DNA of 7,414 nt from Verrucomicrobiota bacterium (GCA_009924535.1 RFRI01000058.1:1-7414); one strand, 5' to 3'; shown: positions 1 to 5,497, numbered from the stretch's first letter. The notes: generated by a model from the sequence alone, not told the origin. Translations and numbers: made by a program.

Positions 1-2
1 GC

Positions 3-704
3 ATGTGCGGCCGCGTCACCCAGTTCTCGCGCTGGGAAGAAATCGTCAAAAGCCTCGCCGCGCCGTCGGCTGAGGTCTCGCCGCGCTATAACATCTCTCC
101 CGGCACGCCGCTGGTCTCCGTCCGCCGTGAGCAGGGCGTCCTCCGGACCGAAGCGCTGCCGTGGGGCTTCGTGCCCGCCTGGGCCGCCGCCGACGAACAG
201 GAAGGCCATGCCAACGCCCGCGCGGAAGGCATCTTCGACCGCCCGACGTTCCGCGACTCGGCCCGCCATCGCCGCTGCGTCATCCCGATCGACGGCTATT
301 ACGAATGGAAGACGGAAGGGAAGCTGAAGTCCCCGTATTATTTCCGCGCCGCCGACGGCGGACCGCTCGCGGTCGGCGGTCTCTGGTCGCTCCACCTCGC
401 CGCCGATGGCACGCATCGCCGCACGCTCTGCCTGGTGACGGTCGCGCCGAACCGCGAAGCGGGCGAAGTCCATGCGCGGATGCCGGCCGTGCTCACCGGC
501 GCCGACCGCCAGGCCTGGCTCTCCGAGAAGGCTTTCGCCGCCGAGGACTTTGCCCGCCTCGCCGTGACCGCCCCTGACCGGGCGCTGTCGATGCACCGCG
601 TGTCGCCCGACGTCAATCGGGTCGCGATCGATGCGGAGCGTCTGGTGCATCCGCTCGTCGGCGCGATCGACCAGCCGGACTTCTTCGGGGATTTGCTTGG
701 CTAA
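3..704 (+). CDS. yedK: SRAP-family (YedK/HMCES-like) abasic-site DNA-protein crosslinking protein
   Basis: Members of this family shield abasic sites in single-stranded DNA by forming a thiazolidine crosslink through the amino-terminal cysteine exposed after Met removal. The 233-residue protein starts MCGR, placing the catalytic Cys at position 2. The other family residues are visible: Asn71 in NARAE, Glu101 in GYYEW and His157 in HARMP. These correspond to Asn75, Glu105 and His160 of E. coli YedK. PRYNISPGT (27-35) and LPWGFVPAW (52-60) are further family signatures. The length is normal and the protein looks intact. The ATG at 3 is fixed by the need for Cys2. The gene leads a run of four same-strand genes, 27 bases before the cupin gene. 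Its DNA-repair role has no evident link to the sugar genes that follow. Any promoter lies outside the window. Confidence 0.95.
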   Translation: MCGRVTQFSRWEEIVKSLAAPSAEVSPRYNISPGTPLVSVRREQGVLRTEALPWGFVPAWAAADEQEGHANARAEGIFDRPTFRDSARHRRCVIPIDGYYEWKTEGKLKSPYYFRAADGGPLAVGGLWSLHLAADGTHRRTLCLVTVAPNREAGEVHARMPAVLTGADRQAWLSEKAFAAEDFARLAVTAPDRALSMHRVSPDVNRVAIDAERLVHPLVGAIDQPDFFGDLLG

Positions 705-731
705 CGGGGCCTTTTTCGACAGACCTTGGGC

Positions 732-1133
732 ATGGCTGAGCCGACGAATAACCCAAAGATCGTGGAGAAGCCGTGGGGCCGCGAAATCTGGTACGCCGAC
801 CAGTCCGCCTACGCCGGCAAGGTGCTTGAAGTGAAGCAAGGCCGCCGCCTCAGCCTCCAGTATCACGAGCGCAAGACGGAGACCCTTTATCTTCTTTCCG
901 GCAAGGTGCTTCTGACCTTCCGGCCGATCGCATCCGGCGAGACTCCGGCCGCGTCCCTCGTCACGGCGGCCGATCAGCGCACCTGGCTCCCGGGGCAAGC
1001 CTTGCACGTGCCGGTGCGCACGATCCACCGCTTCGAAGCCCTCGAAGACAGCGTGCTCCTCGAAGTCTCCACGCCCGACCTGACCGACGTCGTCCGCCTG
1101 CAGGATGACTTCTCGCGTCCGGCGCGCGACTGA
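732..1133 (+). CDS. Phosphomannose isomerase type II-like cupin protein
   Basis: This 133-residue single-domain cupin resembles the C-terminal cupin of type II mannose-6-phosphate isomerase/GDP-mannose pyrophosphorylase (ManC). Visible signatures are KPWGREIW (13-20), LSLQYHERKTE (40-50), YLLSG (53-57), a second cupin motif ending in TIHRFEA (97-103), and VVRLQDDFSR (120-129), which matches the usual ManC ending. Probable metal ligands are Gln43, His45, Glu50 and His99. The pyrophosphorylase domain is absent, so the protein may isomerise a sugar phosphate or bind a sugar nucleotide; the substrate cannot be read from sequence. I chose ATG 732 over the in-frame TTG at 726, which adds only two residues. 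No Shine-Dalgarno sequence precedes it. It lies 14 bases upstream of the ROK kinase gene; phosphomannose isomerases and ROK hexokinases are often neighbours in hexose pathways, and I infer co-transcription. Confidence 0.85.
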   Translation: MAEPTNNPKIVEKPWGREIWYADQSAYAGKVLEVKQGRRLSLQYHERKTETLYLLSGKVLLTFRPIASGETPAASLVTAADQRTWLPGQALHVPVRTIHRFEALEDSVLLEVSTPDLTDVVRLQDDFSRPARD

Positions 1134-1147
1134 CCCTTTTTATTCCT

Positions 1148-2110
1148 ATGCGCAAAGTTTTGGCCTTTGACCTCGGCGGCACGAAATTCGCCTTCGGCGT
1201 CGTCAACCAGGACGGCACCGTGCTCGGTTCCGGCCGCGTCGAGACGTTCGCCGAAAAGGGTCCGCAGCAGGCCTGTGAACGCGTGGCCGAAGCCGCCCAC
1301 CAGCTCCTCGCCGAACTGAAGCTCAAGCCCGTCGACTTCGTCGCCCTCGGCGTCGCCTCGCCCGGCCCGCTCGACATTGCCCGCGGCTGCGTCGACGGCT
1401 CCCCCAATCTCCCCGGCTGGACGGGCTTCTCGATCACGGATTTCCTGAGCAACTCGTTCGGCGGCCTGCCCGCCCGTATCGACAACGACTGCAACGCCGC
1501 CGCGCTCGGCGAATACCGCTTCGGCGCCGGCAAGGGCAAGAAGAACGTCGTCTATATCACGGTCTCCACCGGCATCGGCGGCGGCGCGGTCATCGACGGA
1601 CGCCTGATGCGCGGCTCCAACGGCAACGCGGCCGAGCTTGGCCATATCCCGCTGACGATGGACGGACCTCGCTGCGGTTGCGGTAATCCTGGCTGCTGGG
1701 AAGTCTACGCCTCCGGCACGGCCATCGCGCGTCGCACCCGCGAGGCCCTCACGGCCGGCCGCCCTTCGAGCATCGTCAAGTTCGCCGGCTCCATCGAGCA
1801 GGTCACGACGCACCACCTCTTCCAAGCGATGGCCGAAGGCGATGCGCTCGCCAACGAGATCTGGGCGGAGTCGATCAACTACCTCGGTCGCGGCCTTGGC
1901 GCGGTGATCAACACCTTCAATCCCGACGTGATCGTGGTCGGCGGCGGCGTCACCGCGGCCGGCGACGCGCTTTTCGTCCCGATGCGCAAGAGCGCCAACA
2001 GCTACGCTTTCCCGCGCCTGTCGGCGGTCTGCACGATCGTCCCGGCCGGACTCGGCGGCAACGTCGGCGTCGTCGGGGCGGCGGCCTGCGCCTTCGAGCA
2101 CGTCAGCTAA
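1148..2110 (+). CDS. ROK-family sugar kinase (glucokinase/fructokinase type)
   Basis: ROK kinases phosphorylate hexoses with ATP in the cytoplasm. The 320-residue protein has the N-terminal phosphate-binding motif FDLGGTK (7-13) and a second nucleotide-binding segment VSTGIGGGAV (139-148). IDNDCNAAALGE (111-122) contains the probable catalytic base Asp114. ELGH (163-166) is followed by the ROK zinc cluster C176-G-C178-GNPG-C183, with His166 as the fourth ligand. VIVVGGGV (261-268) is the C-terminal adenosine-binding segment. No N-terminal winged-helix domain is present, so this is an enzyme rather than a NagC/Mlc-type regulator. Its length is typical. Sugar specificity is not resolved; glucose, fructose, mannose or N-acetylhexosamine are all possible. 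The neighbouring cupin favours a hexose pathway. The ATG at 1148 follows a 14-base pyrimidine-rich gap with no Shine-Dalgarno sequence. It is likely co-transcribed with its neighbours. Confidence 0.93.
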   Translation: MRKVLAFDLGGTKFAFGVVNQDGTVLGSGRVETFAEKGPQQACERVAEAAHQLLAELKLKPVDFVALGVASPGPLDIARGCVDGSPNLPGWTGFSITDFLSNSFGGLPARIDNDCNAAALGEYRFGAGKGKKNVVYITVSTGIGGGAVIDGRLMRGSNGNAAELGHIPLTMDGPRCGCGNPGCWEVYASGTAIARRTREALTAGRPSSIVKFAGSIEQVTTHHLFQAMAEGDALANEIWAESINYLGRGLGAVINTFNPDVIVVGGGVTAAGDALFVPMRKSANSYAFPRLSAVCTIVPAGLGGNVGVVGAAACAFEHVS

Positions 2111-2129
2111 GCGCCTTCCTGTCGTCGTG

Positions 2130-2858
2130 ATGCGCGTCTCCGTCGTCATCCCGGCGTTCAACGAAGAAAAGCTCCTGCCCGCGACGCTCGCGTCCGTGCA
2201 GGCGGCGGCGGAGTCATTCCTTTCCCGCGGGTGGACCTGGGAATGCGTGGTCTGCGACAATAACTCCACCGATGGCACCGCGGCTTGCGCCCGGGCCGCC
2301 GGCGCGACCGTCGTCTTCGAGCCGGTGAACCAGATCGGCCGGGCCCGCGACGCCGGAGCACGCGCAGCCTCCGGCGAGTGGCTGGTGTTCATCGACGCCG
2401 ATTCGACCCCTTCGCCGGAGCTCTTCGCGGCCATCGCCGACCAGATTACCGCGGGCCGCGCGCTGGGCGGCGGCAGCACGGTCGAGCTGGAAGCCGGCAC
2501 GCCGCGCTATGCCCGTGCCGTCTGCGGGTTCTGGAATCTCTGGAGTCGTCTGGCGCGCTGGGCGGCGGGGTCATGCGTCTGGGTGGAGGCTTCCGCGTTC
2601 CGCGAAGCGGGGGGCTTCGGTACGGAATACTACGCCGGCGAGGAGGTCTTCCTGAGCCGTCGGCTCAAGGCCCTCGCCCGACGCCGCGGCCGCCGCTTCG
2701 TTATCCTGGCCGATCACCCTCTGCGTACGTCATCGCGCAAGCTGAAGCTCTACACGGTCACGGAAGCGGCCCGTTTCTTCTTCCGCATGCTCTTCACCGC
2801 CGGACGAGCAGCGAAGCGTCCGGAGAACTGCGATATCTGGTACGACGGCCGGCGTTGA
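2130..2858 (+). CDS. Family 2 (GT-A fold) glycosyltransferase
   Basis: This 242-residue protein has a GT2 nucleotide-sugar-binding domain: SVVIPAFNEE (4-13) at the N-terminus, CDNNSTDGT (42-50), and FIDADS (87-92) with the metal-binding DAD at 89-91. GGFGTEYYAGEEVFLSRRLK (161-180) occupies the acceptor-site region, with Glu171-Glu172 where many GT2 enzymes carry an ED pair. The C-terminus ends WYDGRR, an ending I associate with a subgroup of bacterial GT2 proteins. No convincing transmembrane segment is present, so it is probably soluble or peripherally membrane-associated. Donor and acceptor are unknown; cell-envelope glycan or glycolipid synthesis is an inference. The preferred start is ATG 2130; a GTG directly before it at 2127 would add one residue. 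The gene follows the ROK kinase gene by 19 bases and closes the plus-strand run. Confidence 0.9.
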   Translation: MRVSVVIPAFNEEKLLPATLASVQAAAESFLSRGWTWECVVCDNNSTDGTAACARAAGATVVFEPVNQIGRARDAGARAASGEWLVFIDADSTPSPELFAAIADQITAGRALGGGSTVELEAGTPRYARAVCGFWNLWSRLARWAAGSCVWVEASAFREAGGFGTEYYAGEEVFLSRRLKALARRRGRRFVILADHPLRTSSRKLKLYTVTEAARFFFRMLFTAGRAAKRPENCDIWYDGRR

Positions 2859-2867
2859 GCGCGCTCA
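2856..2867. repeat. 12-bp perfect palindrome joining two convergent stop codons
   Basis: TGAGCGCGCTCA reads the same on both strands. Its first three bases are the glycosyltransferase stop codon and its last three are the stop codon of the convergent minus-strand gene. It could form at most a four-base-pair stem with a CGCG loop, and no T-rich tract follows on either side. It is therefore not a recognisable intrinsic terminator. The symmetry may simply reflect two TGA stops close together in GC-rich DNA. Confidence 0.5.
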
Positions 2868-3527
2868 GAGCCGCTGGTTCTTCCACTTCGGGATCGGGAA
2901 GACCGTGATCTTGTCCGAGCGCACCTCGACGTCGTCGCGGTGTCTCAGGGCCTTGGCCTCGGCGGCGGTGACAATCTCGTAATGCCGCGTGGCGGTGATG
3001 AGGTCGGCGATCTCCCAGCAGTCCTTCGGATTATTCACCCATTTTTCCGGCGGTAGGCGGCTCAGGTCGTACGGCTGGGAATAGCTGCGCAGTGTCTTGC
3101 GCGGGCCCTTGGCGTATTCGTGGAAGTACGACATCGCGAGCTCCCGGACGCTGCGGTAAACCGGGTCCCGCCAGCGGAGGCAGACGTAGTTGGTCTTCGA
3201 GATGGCGCCCCATTTGCCGTTCACCCGGAAGGGGGCGATGACATGGTCCATGTCCTGATGCGCGCTGAAGTCCAGGAGCAGGGGAGGGTGGCCCTGCAGC
3301 CAAAGCGCGAAAGCGGCGACCATGGCGCCTTCGATGCAGTGGGCGCGGCGGTGCTTCAGCGTCTGTTCGACCGACCGGGCGGTGTCGCCCTCGGGTTCGA
3401 AGTTCTGCGGGAAATCGACGAGGAAGTCCTGGATGGCCTTAGGCGTGGATAGGCGAGCGAGCGTGCGGGCTGCCGGGAGGCTGAGGCCGCGCTTCTGGGC
3501 GAGTCGGATCCGGGCGGCGAGCGACAT
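2865..3527 (-). CDS. Transglutaminase-like protein of unknown function
   Basis: This 220-residue soluble protein has a papain/transglutaminase-like arrangement. HCIEGAMVAA (63-72) supplies a candidate nucleophile Cys64 at the head of a helix. DMDHVIAPF (92-100) supplies His95. A strand pair with GKWGAISKTNY (104-114) follows, where transglutaminase-like enzymes usually place their catalytic Asp. Here the equivalent region reads SKTN, so the third catalytic residue is missing or replaced. The later segment YRSVRELAMSYFHEY (124-138) looks strongly constrained. No signal peptide or membrane helix is visible. Activity, substrate and partners are unknown; a non-catalytic role is possible. It converges on the glycosyltransferase with six bases between the stop codons and is divergent from the M50 protease gene. 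A GAGG lies one base before the ATG, too close to serve as a normal ribosome-binding site. Confidence 0.8.
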   Translation of the reverse strand: MSLAARIRLAQKRGLSLPAARTLARLSTPKAIQDFLVDFPQNFEPEGDTARSVEQTLKHRRAHCIEGAMVAAFALWLQGHPPLLLDFSAHQDMDHVIAPFRVNGKWGAISKTNYVCLRWRDPVYRSVRELAMSYFHEYAKGPRKTLRSYSQPYDLSRLPPEKWVNNPKDCWEIADLITATRHYEIVTAAEAKALRHRDDVEVRSDKITVFPIPKWKNQRL

Positions 3528-3630
3528 GCCTCAAGGTCTAGCCGCCCCTGCCGTTTCCTCAAGGAGCGAGTGCGCCCCCGCTTTCGGATTGGCTAACCTG
3601 CCGGCCTGCGTTTGCTCTCCTGCGTCCGCC

Positions 3631-3675
3631 ATGCCGATCTCCGATAACACCTGCGCCGGCTGCGGCGGTAACTGA
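3631..3675 (+). CDS. Possible 14-codon CxxC leader peptide upstream of the M50 protease gene
   Basis: ATG 3631 opens a 14-codon reading frame, MPISDNTCAGCGGN, whose TGA stop ends one base before the ATG of the M50 protease gene. The tight stop-start spacing would permit translational coupling, and the CxxC pair resembles half of a zinc-ribbon knuckle. No Shine-Dalgarno sequence precedes it. It could equally be chance, or the remnant of a zinc-ribbon extension once attached to the protease, since the protease lies in another frame. Support is weak because nothing but position and composition argues for translation. Confidence 0.25.
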   Translation: MPISDNTCAGCGGN

Positions 3676-3676
3676 C

Positions 3677-4324
3677 ATGGATGCCCAAACCCTCCGCGAC
3701 GGCCTGCTCCAGCTCATCCTGCTGATCATCTCGATCGGCCTGCACGAGTTCGGCCACGCCTGGATGGCCGATCTGCGCGGCGACCCGCTCCCCCGCCTGC
3801 AGGGCCGCGTGACGCTCAACCCCTTCGCCCACACGGACCCGATCGGCACCATCGCCTTGCCGGCGATCATGATCTTCCTCAGCCCGGGCTTCGGGCTCAT
3901 CGGCTGGGGCAAGCCCGTCCAGATTTCCCTGCCCAATCCGAAGACCCGCCGGATGGACGATATCTATATCACTCTGGCCGGTCCTGCGATGAATCTGGTG
4001 CTCTGCTTCATCCTGGCTGTCATCGGAGGCCTGGGAAATTTCGACCCCAAGACGCAGGAGGTCGTCATCCGCTTCTTGGTCAACGGCATCTTCCTGAATG
4101 CGGGCCTGGTCGTGTTTAATCTCATCCCCATCCCTCCCTTGGACGGCTCCCGCCTCGCCCTCCGTCTCGGACTCTATTCGGAGGAGATCTTCCTGTCCTT
4201 GGCGCGCTGGGGTTTCATCGTCCTGATCGTTCTGGTGAACCTTCCGCCGTTCCTCCGGATGATGCACGCCGCCATCCTCCTCCTGGCCTCGCCTTGGCTC
4301 GGTCTCTGGGACCTGCTCTCCTGA
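3677..4324 (+). CDS. M50 family (site-2 protease type) intramembrane metalloprotease
   Basis: Site-2 proteases cut transmembrane helices within the inner membrane, often to release membrane-tethered regulators. The 215-residue polytopic protein carries the zinc motif HEFGH (23-27: His23, Glu24, His27) inside its first hydrophobic helix. The second metal-site motif, FNLIPIPPLDGSR (147-159), holds the third ligand Asp156. Further hydrophobic segments lie near 56-79, 96-119, 137-152 and 176-210. GRVTLNPFAHTDPIGT (43-58) and AGPAMNL (101-107) are typical of the short M50 group. No PDZ or CBS domain is present, so this is the compact form at its usual length. All catalytic residues are present. 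The gene lies 50 bases upstream of a single-pass HTH membrane protein, a plausible but unproven substrate. ATG 3677 sits one base after the stop of a possible mini-frame. Confidence 0.93.
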   Translation: MDAQTLRDGLLQLILLIISIGLHEFGHAWMADLRGDPLPRLQGRVTLNPFAHTDPIGTIALPAIMIFLSPGFGLIGWGKPVQISLPNPKTRRMDDIYITLAGPAMNLVLCFILAVIGGLGNFDPKTQEVVIRFLVNGIFLNAGLVVFNLIPIPPLDGSRLALRLGLYSEEIFLSLARWGFIVLIVLVNLPPFLRMMHAAILLLASPWLGLWDLLS

Positions 4325-4333
4325 TCGGCCACC

Positions 4334-4370
4334 AGAGGCTTGCCTATTCGCGGCCTTCGGGCGAACCTCT
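4334..4370 (+). promoter_or_regulatory. Stem-loop just upstream of the RodZ-like start codon
   Basis: AGAGG (4334-4338) pairs with CCTCT (4366-4370), and TTCGC (4347-4351) pairs with GCGAA (4361-4365). The two stems stack with an eight-base bulge, and a C(TTCG)G tetraloop (4355-4360) can form at the apex in an alternative fold. The structure ends four bases before ATG 4375. It has no T-tract, so it is a poor terminator candidate. It could limit ribosome access to the RodZ-like gene or protect the 3' end of the protease mRNA. The function is inferred. Confidence 0.35.
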
Positions 4371-4374
4371 GCCA

Positions 4375-4566
4375 ATGCAAACCCTCGGCGAACGTCTCCA
4401 AGAAGCCCGTCAGCGACTGGGCGTGACCCTCCGCGAAGCCGCGGAGTTCACCAAGATCCGCACCGATTACCTCCAGTCGATGGAGGCCAACCAATTCGAG
4501 TCCATCCCGCTCGTCGTGATCGGCATCGCGGTCCTCGCGATCATCATCGCGCTGTTTTTTTCCTAA
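4375..4566 (+). CDS. RodZ-like HTH membrane protein, N-terminal part (shortened and frameshifted)
   Basis: RodZ-like proteins combine a cytoplasmic HTH_25 domain, one membrane helix and an extracytoplasmic domain, and act in cell-shape control or regulation. This 63-codon frame begins MQTLGERLQEARQRLGVTL and carries the HTH helices to about residue 46 (TKIRTDYL 26-33, FESIPL 41-46). It then passes directly into a hydrophobic helix at 47-62 (VVIGIAVLAIIIALFF). Typical family members have about 20 more HTH_25 residues (a YxRGFLxxYA-like segment) and a linker before the helix, and these are missing. The frame stops at TAA 4564-4566 just after a T7 run; the -1 frame stays open from 4560 to the next stop at 4971-4973. 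A shift there would join both parts into about 199 residues. ATG 4375 matches the family start. A pseudogene, an assembly error or recoding are all possible. Confidence 0.7.
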   Translation: MQTLGERLQEARQRLGVTLREAAEFTKIRTDYLQSMEANQFESIPLVVIGIAVLAIIIALFFS

Positions 4567-4589
4567 GCTCGTCCGCGGCGAAGCGGGCG
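4555..4589 (+). other. T7 run plus downstream stem-loop: candidate frameshift site
   Basis: Seven T occupy 4555-4561 and are read TTT TTT Tcc in the HTH frame, with a TAA stop three bases later. After an eight-base spacer, CGTCCGC (4570-4576) can pair with GCGGGCG (4583-4589) to form a seven-base-pair stem (one G-T pair) around a six-base loop. Moving back one base at the T run continues into the extracytoplasmic domain frame without a stop. The heptamer is not a perfect X-XXY-YYZ slippery sequence, so re-pairing would leave one mismatch. A one-base indel or transcriptional slippage explains the same data. Confidence 0.45.
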
Positions 4590-4607
4590 CAGCCTAAGCC
4601 GGCAACG

Positions 4608-4973
4608 GTGGAGGTGGTCCCGGCGCCCCCGGCGAGCCGACCCCACCAGATCACGCTCACGTCGGTCAAGGCGGGCACCCGCTATCAGGTCATCGAACAG
4701 AATACGGGGGAAATCCCCGGTCTCGGCATGCTTTCCCCGCGCGACAAGCCGGTCGTCGTCAACGTCAAGGGGCCGAGCGAGCTGCGCTCCTCGGCGGTCG
4801 AGAACCTGCGCGTCCAGATCGACGGCGTGCCGTTCCTGATCCCGGCCACCGTCAACGGGGCGATGTACGTCGCCCTGCCCGACACTTTTACGTCCCCGCC
4901 GGCGCCTAAGGGTGCGGCGGTTCCGGCCCCGGCTCCGAAGGCCCCGACGCCCAAGGCGAAGAAAGCCCGCTGA
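4608..4973 (+). CDS. RodZ-like protein, extracytoplasmic C-terminal part (in -1 frame)
   Basis: This frame is open from 4560 and includes the segment FLSSSAAKRAQPKPATVEVV directly after the membrane helix of the upstream fragment. It is best read as the second half of one gene; GTG 4608 is only the first plausible start if it is translated alone (121 residues). Residues 1-12 form a Pro/Ala-rich linker. Residues 13-91 look like a beta-rich extracytoplasmic domain (ITLTSVKAG 15-23, KPVVVNVKG 47-55, VENLRVQIDGVPF 64-76). Residues 97-121 form a Pro/Ala/Lys-rich basic tail. It has neither signal peptide nor membrane helix of its own, so it could not reach the periplasm without the upstream part. 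The domain resembles the position and layout of the RodZ C-terminal domain, but I cannot confirm homology. Codon use matches its neighbours, suggesting any lesion is recent. Confidence 0.6.
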   Translation: MEVVPAPPASRPHQITLTSVKAGTRYQVIEQNTGEIPGLGMLSPRDKPVVVNVKGPSELRSSAVENLRVQIDGVPFLIPATVNGAMYVALPDTFTSPPAPKGAAVPAPAPKAPTPKAKKAR

Positions 4974-4983
4974 GCCGAGGGGG

Positions 4984-5012
4984 TTGACCGTCCGCCCGCC
5001 CGGGCTTATCAA
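4984..5012 (+). promoter_or_regulatory. Sigma70-type promoter for the HNH endonuclease gene
   Basis: TTGACC (4984-4989) matches five of six consensus -35 bases. A 17-base spacer separates it from TATCAA (5007-5012), which matches four of six -10 bases. The predicted transcription start is near 5018-5021, at or just before the GTG start codon at 5021. The mRNA would therefore be leaderless or nearly so. Confidence 0.55.
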
Positions 5013-5020
5013 TCGGCATA

Positions 5021-5497
5021 GTGCCTCCGCGCCTCGAACAACGTGTCCTCGTCCTTAACCGTCTCTGGCAGCCGGTTAACATCGTGGGCGTCTTGCGCGC
5101 GATGAGCCTGCTCTTCCGCGGCCGCGCGTCGGCGATCCATGCCGACCCGTCCGGGCATCGCGTGATGAGCGCCGAGGAATGGATGCGTTTCTCCGTCGAC
5201 ACCCCGCCGCCCGCCGCCGAATCCGTCCGCACGACGTGCATCGTGCTGCGCGTCCCCCGCGTGCTCCTGCTCGGCGAATACGACCGCGTGCCTCGCCGCG
5301 AGATCCGCTTCTCCCGCCGCAACGTCTACCTGCGCGACGCCAACACCTGCCAGTACTGCGGCCGCCAGTTCCGCGACGAGGAGCTCAACCTCGACCACGT
5401 CGTGCCCCGCGACATCGGCGGCAAGACCAATTGGGAGAACATCGTGACGGCCTGCGTGCGCTGCAATTCCCGCAAGGCCAACCGTTGGTGCGGGTAA
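5021..5497 (+). CDS. HNH endonuclease, C-terminally truncated
   Basis: HNH nucleases cut DNA with a beta-beta-alpha-metal active site. The 158-residue protein has the conserved N-terminal RVLVLNRLWQPVNI (8-21) and a middle segment with VPRREIRFSRRNVY (90-103). The HNH core follows: TCQYC (109-113), LDHVVP (124-129) with His126 as the likely general base, GGKTNWENIVTAC (133-145) with Asn140, and CVRCNSRK (145-152). Cys110, Cys113, Cys145 and Cys148 form a structural zinc site. Relatives usually continue after KxNR with about 15-30 residues rich in Pro and Arg; here ANR is followed by WCG and a stop lying within the convergent tRNA-Gly gene. The core is intact, so activity may remain. GTG 5021 is chosen because conserved sequence begins soon after and no ATG precedes it. 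Restriction, homing and repair roles cannot be distinguished. Confidence 0.88.
   Translation: MPPRLEQRVLVLNRLWQPVNIVGVLRAMSLLFRGRASAIHADPSGHRVMSAEEWMRFSVDTPPPAAESVRTTCIVLRVPRVLLLGEYDRVPRREIRFSRRNVYLRDANTCQYCGRQFRDEELNLDHVVPRDIGGKTNWENIVTACVRCNSRKANRWCG

Noticed and set aside
974..2500. A 508-codon open frame on the minus strand antisense to the cupin, ROK kinase and glycosyltransferase genes.
   Set aside because: It crosses three well-recognised genes, has a low-complexity Ala/Gly/Arg-rich translation, and is explained by GC-rich third codon positions leaving few stops in that antisense frame.
3529..3564. Two copies of CCTCAAGG (3529-3536 and 3557-3564) upstream of the transglutaminase-like gene.
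   Set aside because: Eight bases is too short to be informative, and no matching promoter or operator geometry was found.
4294..4374. An earlier in-frame start at 4294 for the RodZ-like fragment.
   Set aside because: The extra 27 residues overlap the protease gene and lack family similarity; the HTH_25 family start fits ATG 4375.
3593..4375. A 260-codon minus-strand open frame rich in Glu, Gln and Arg.
   Set aside because: It is the antisense shadow of the M50 protease; its composition follows from the hydrophobic codons on the other strand.
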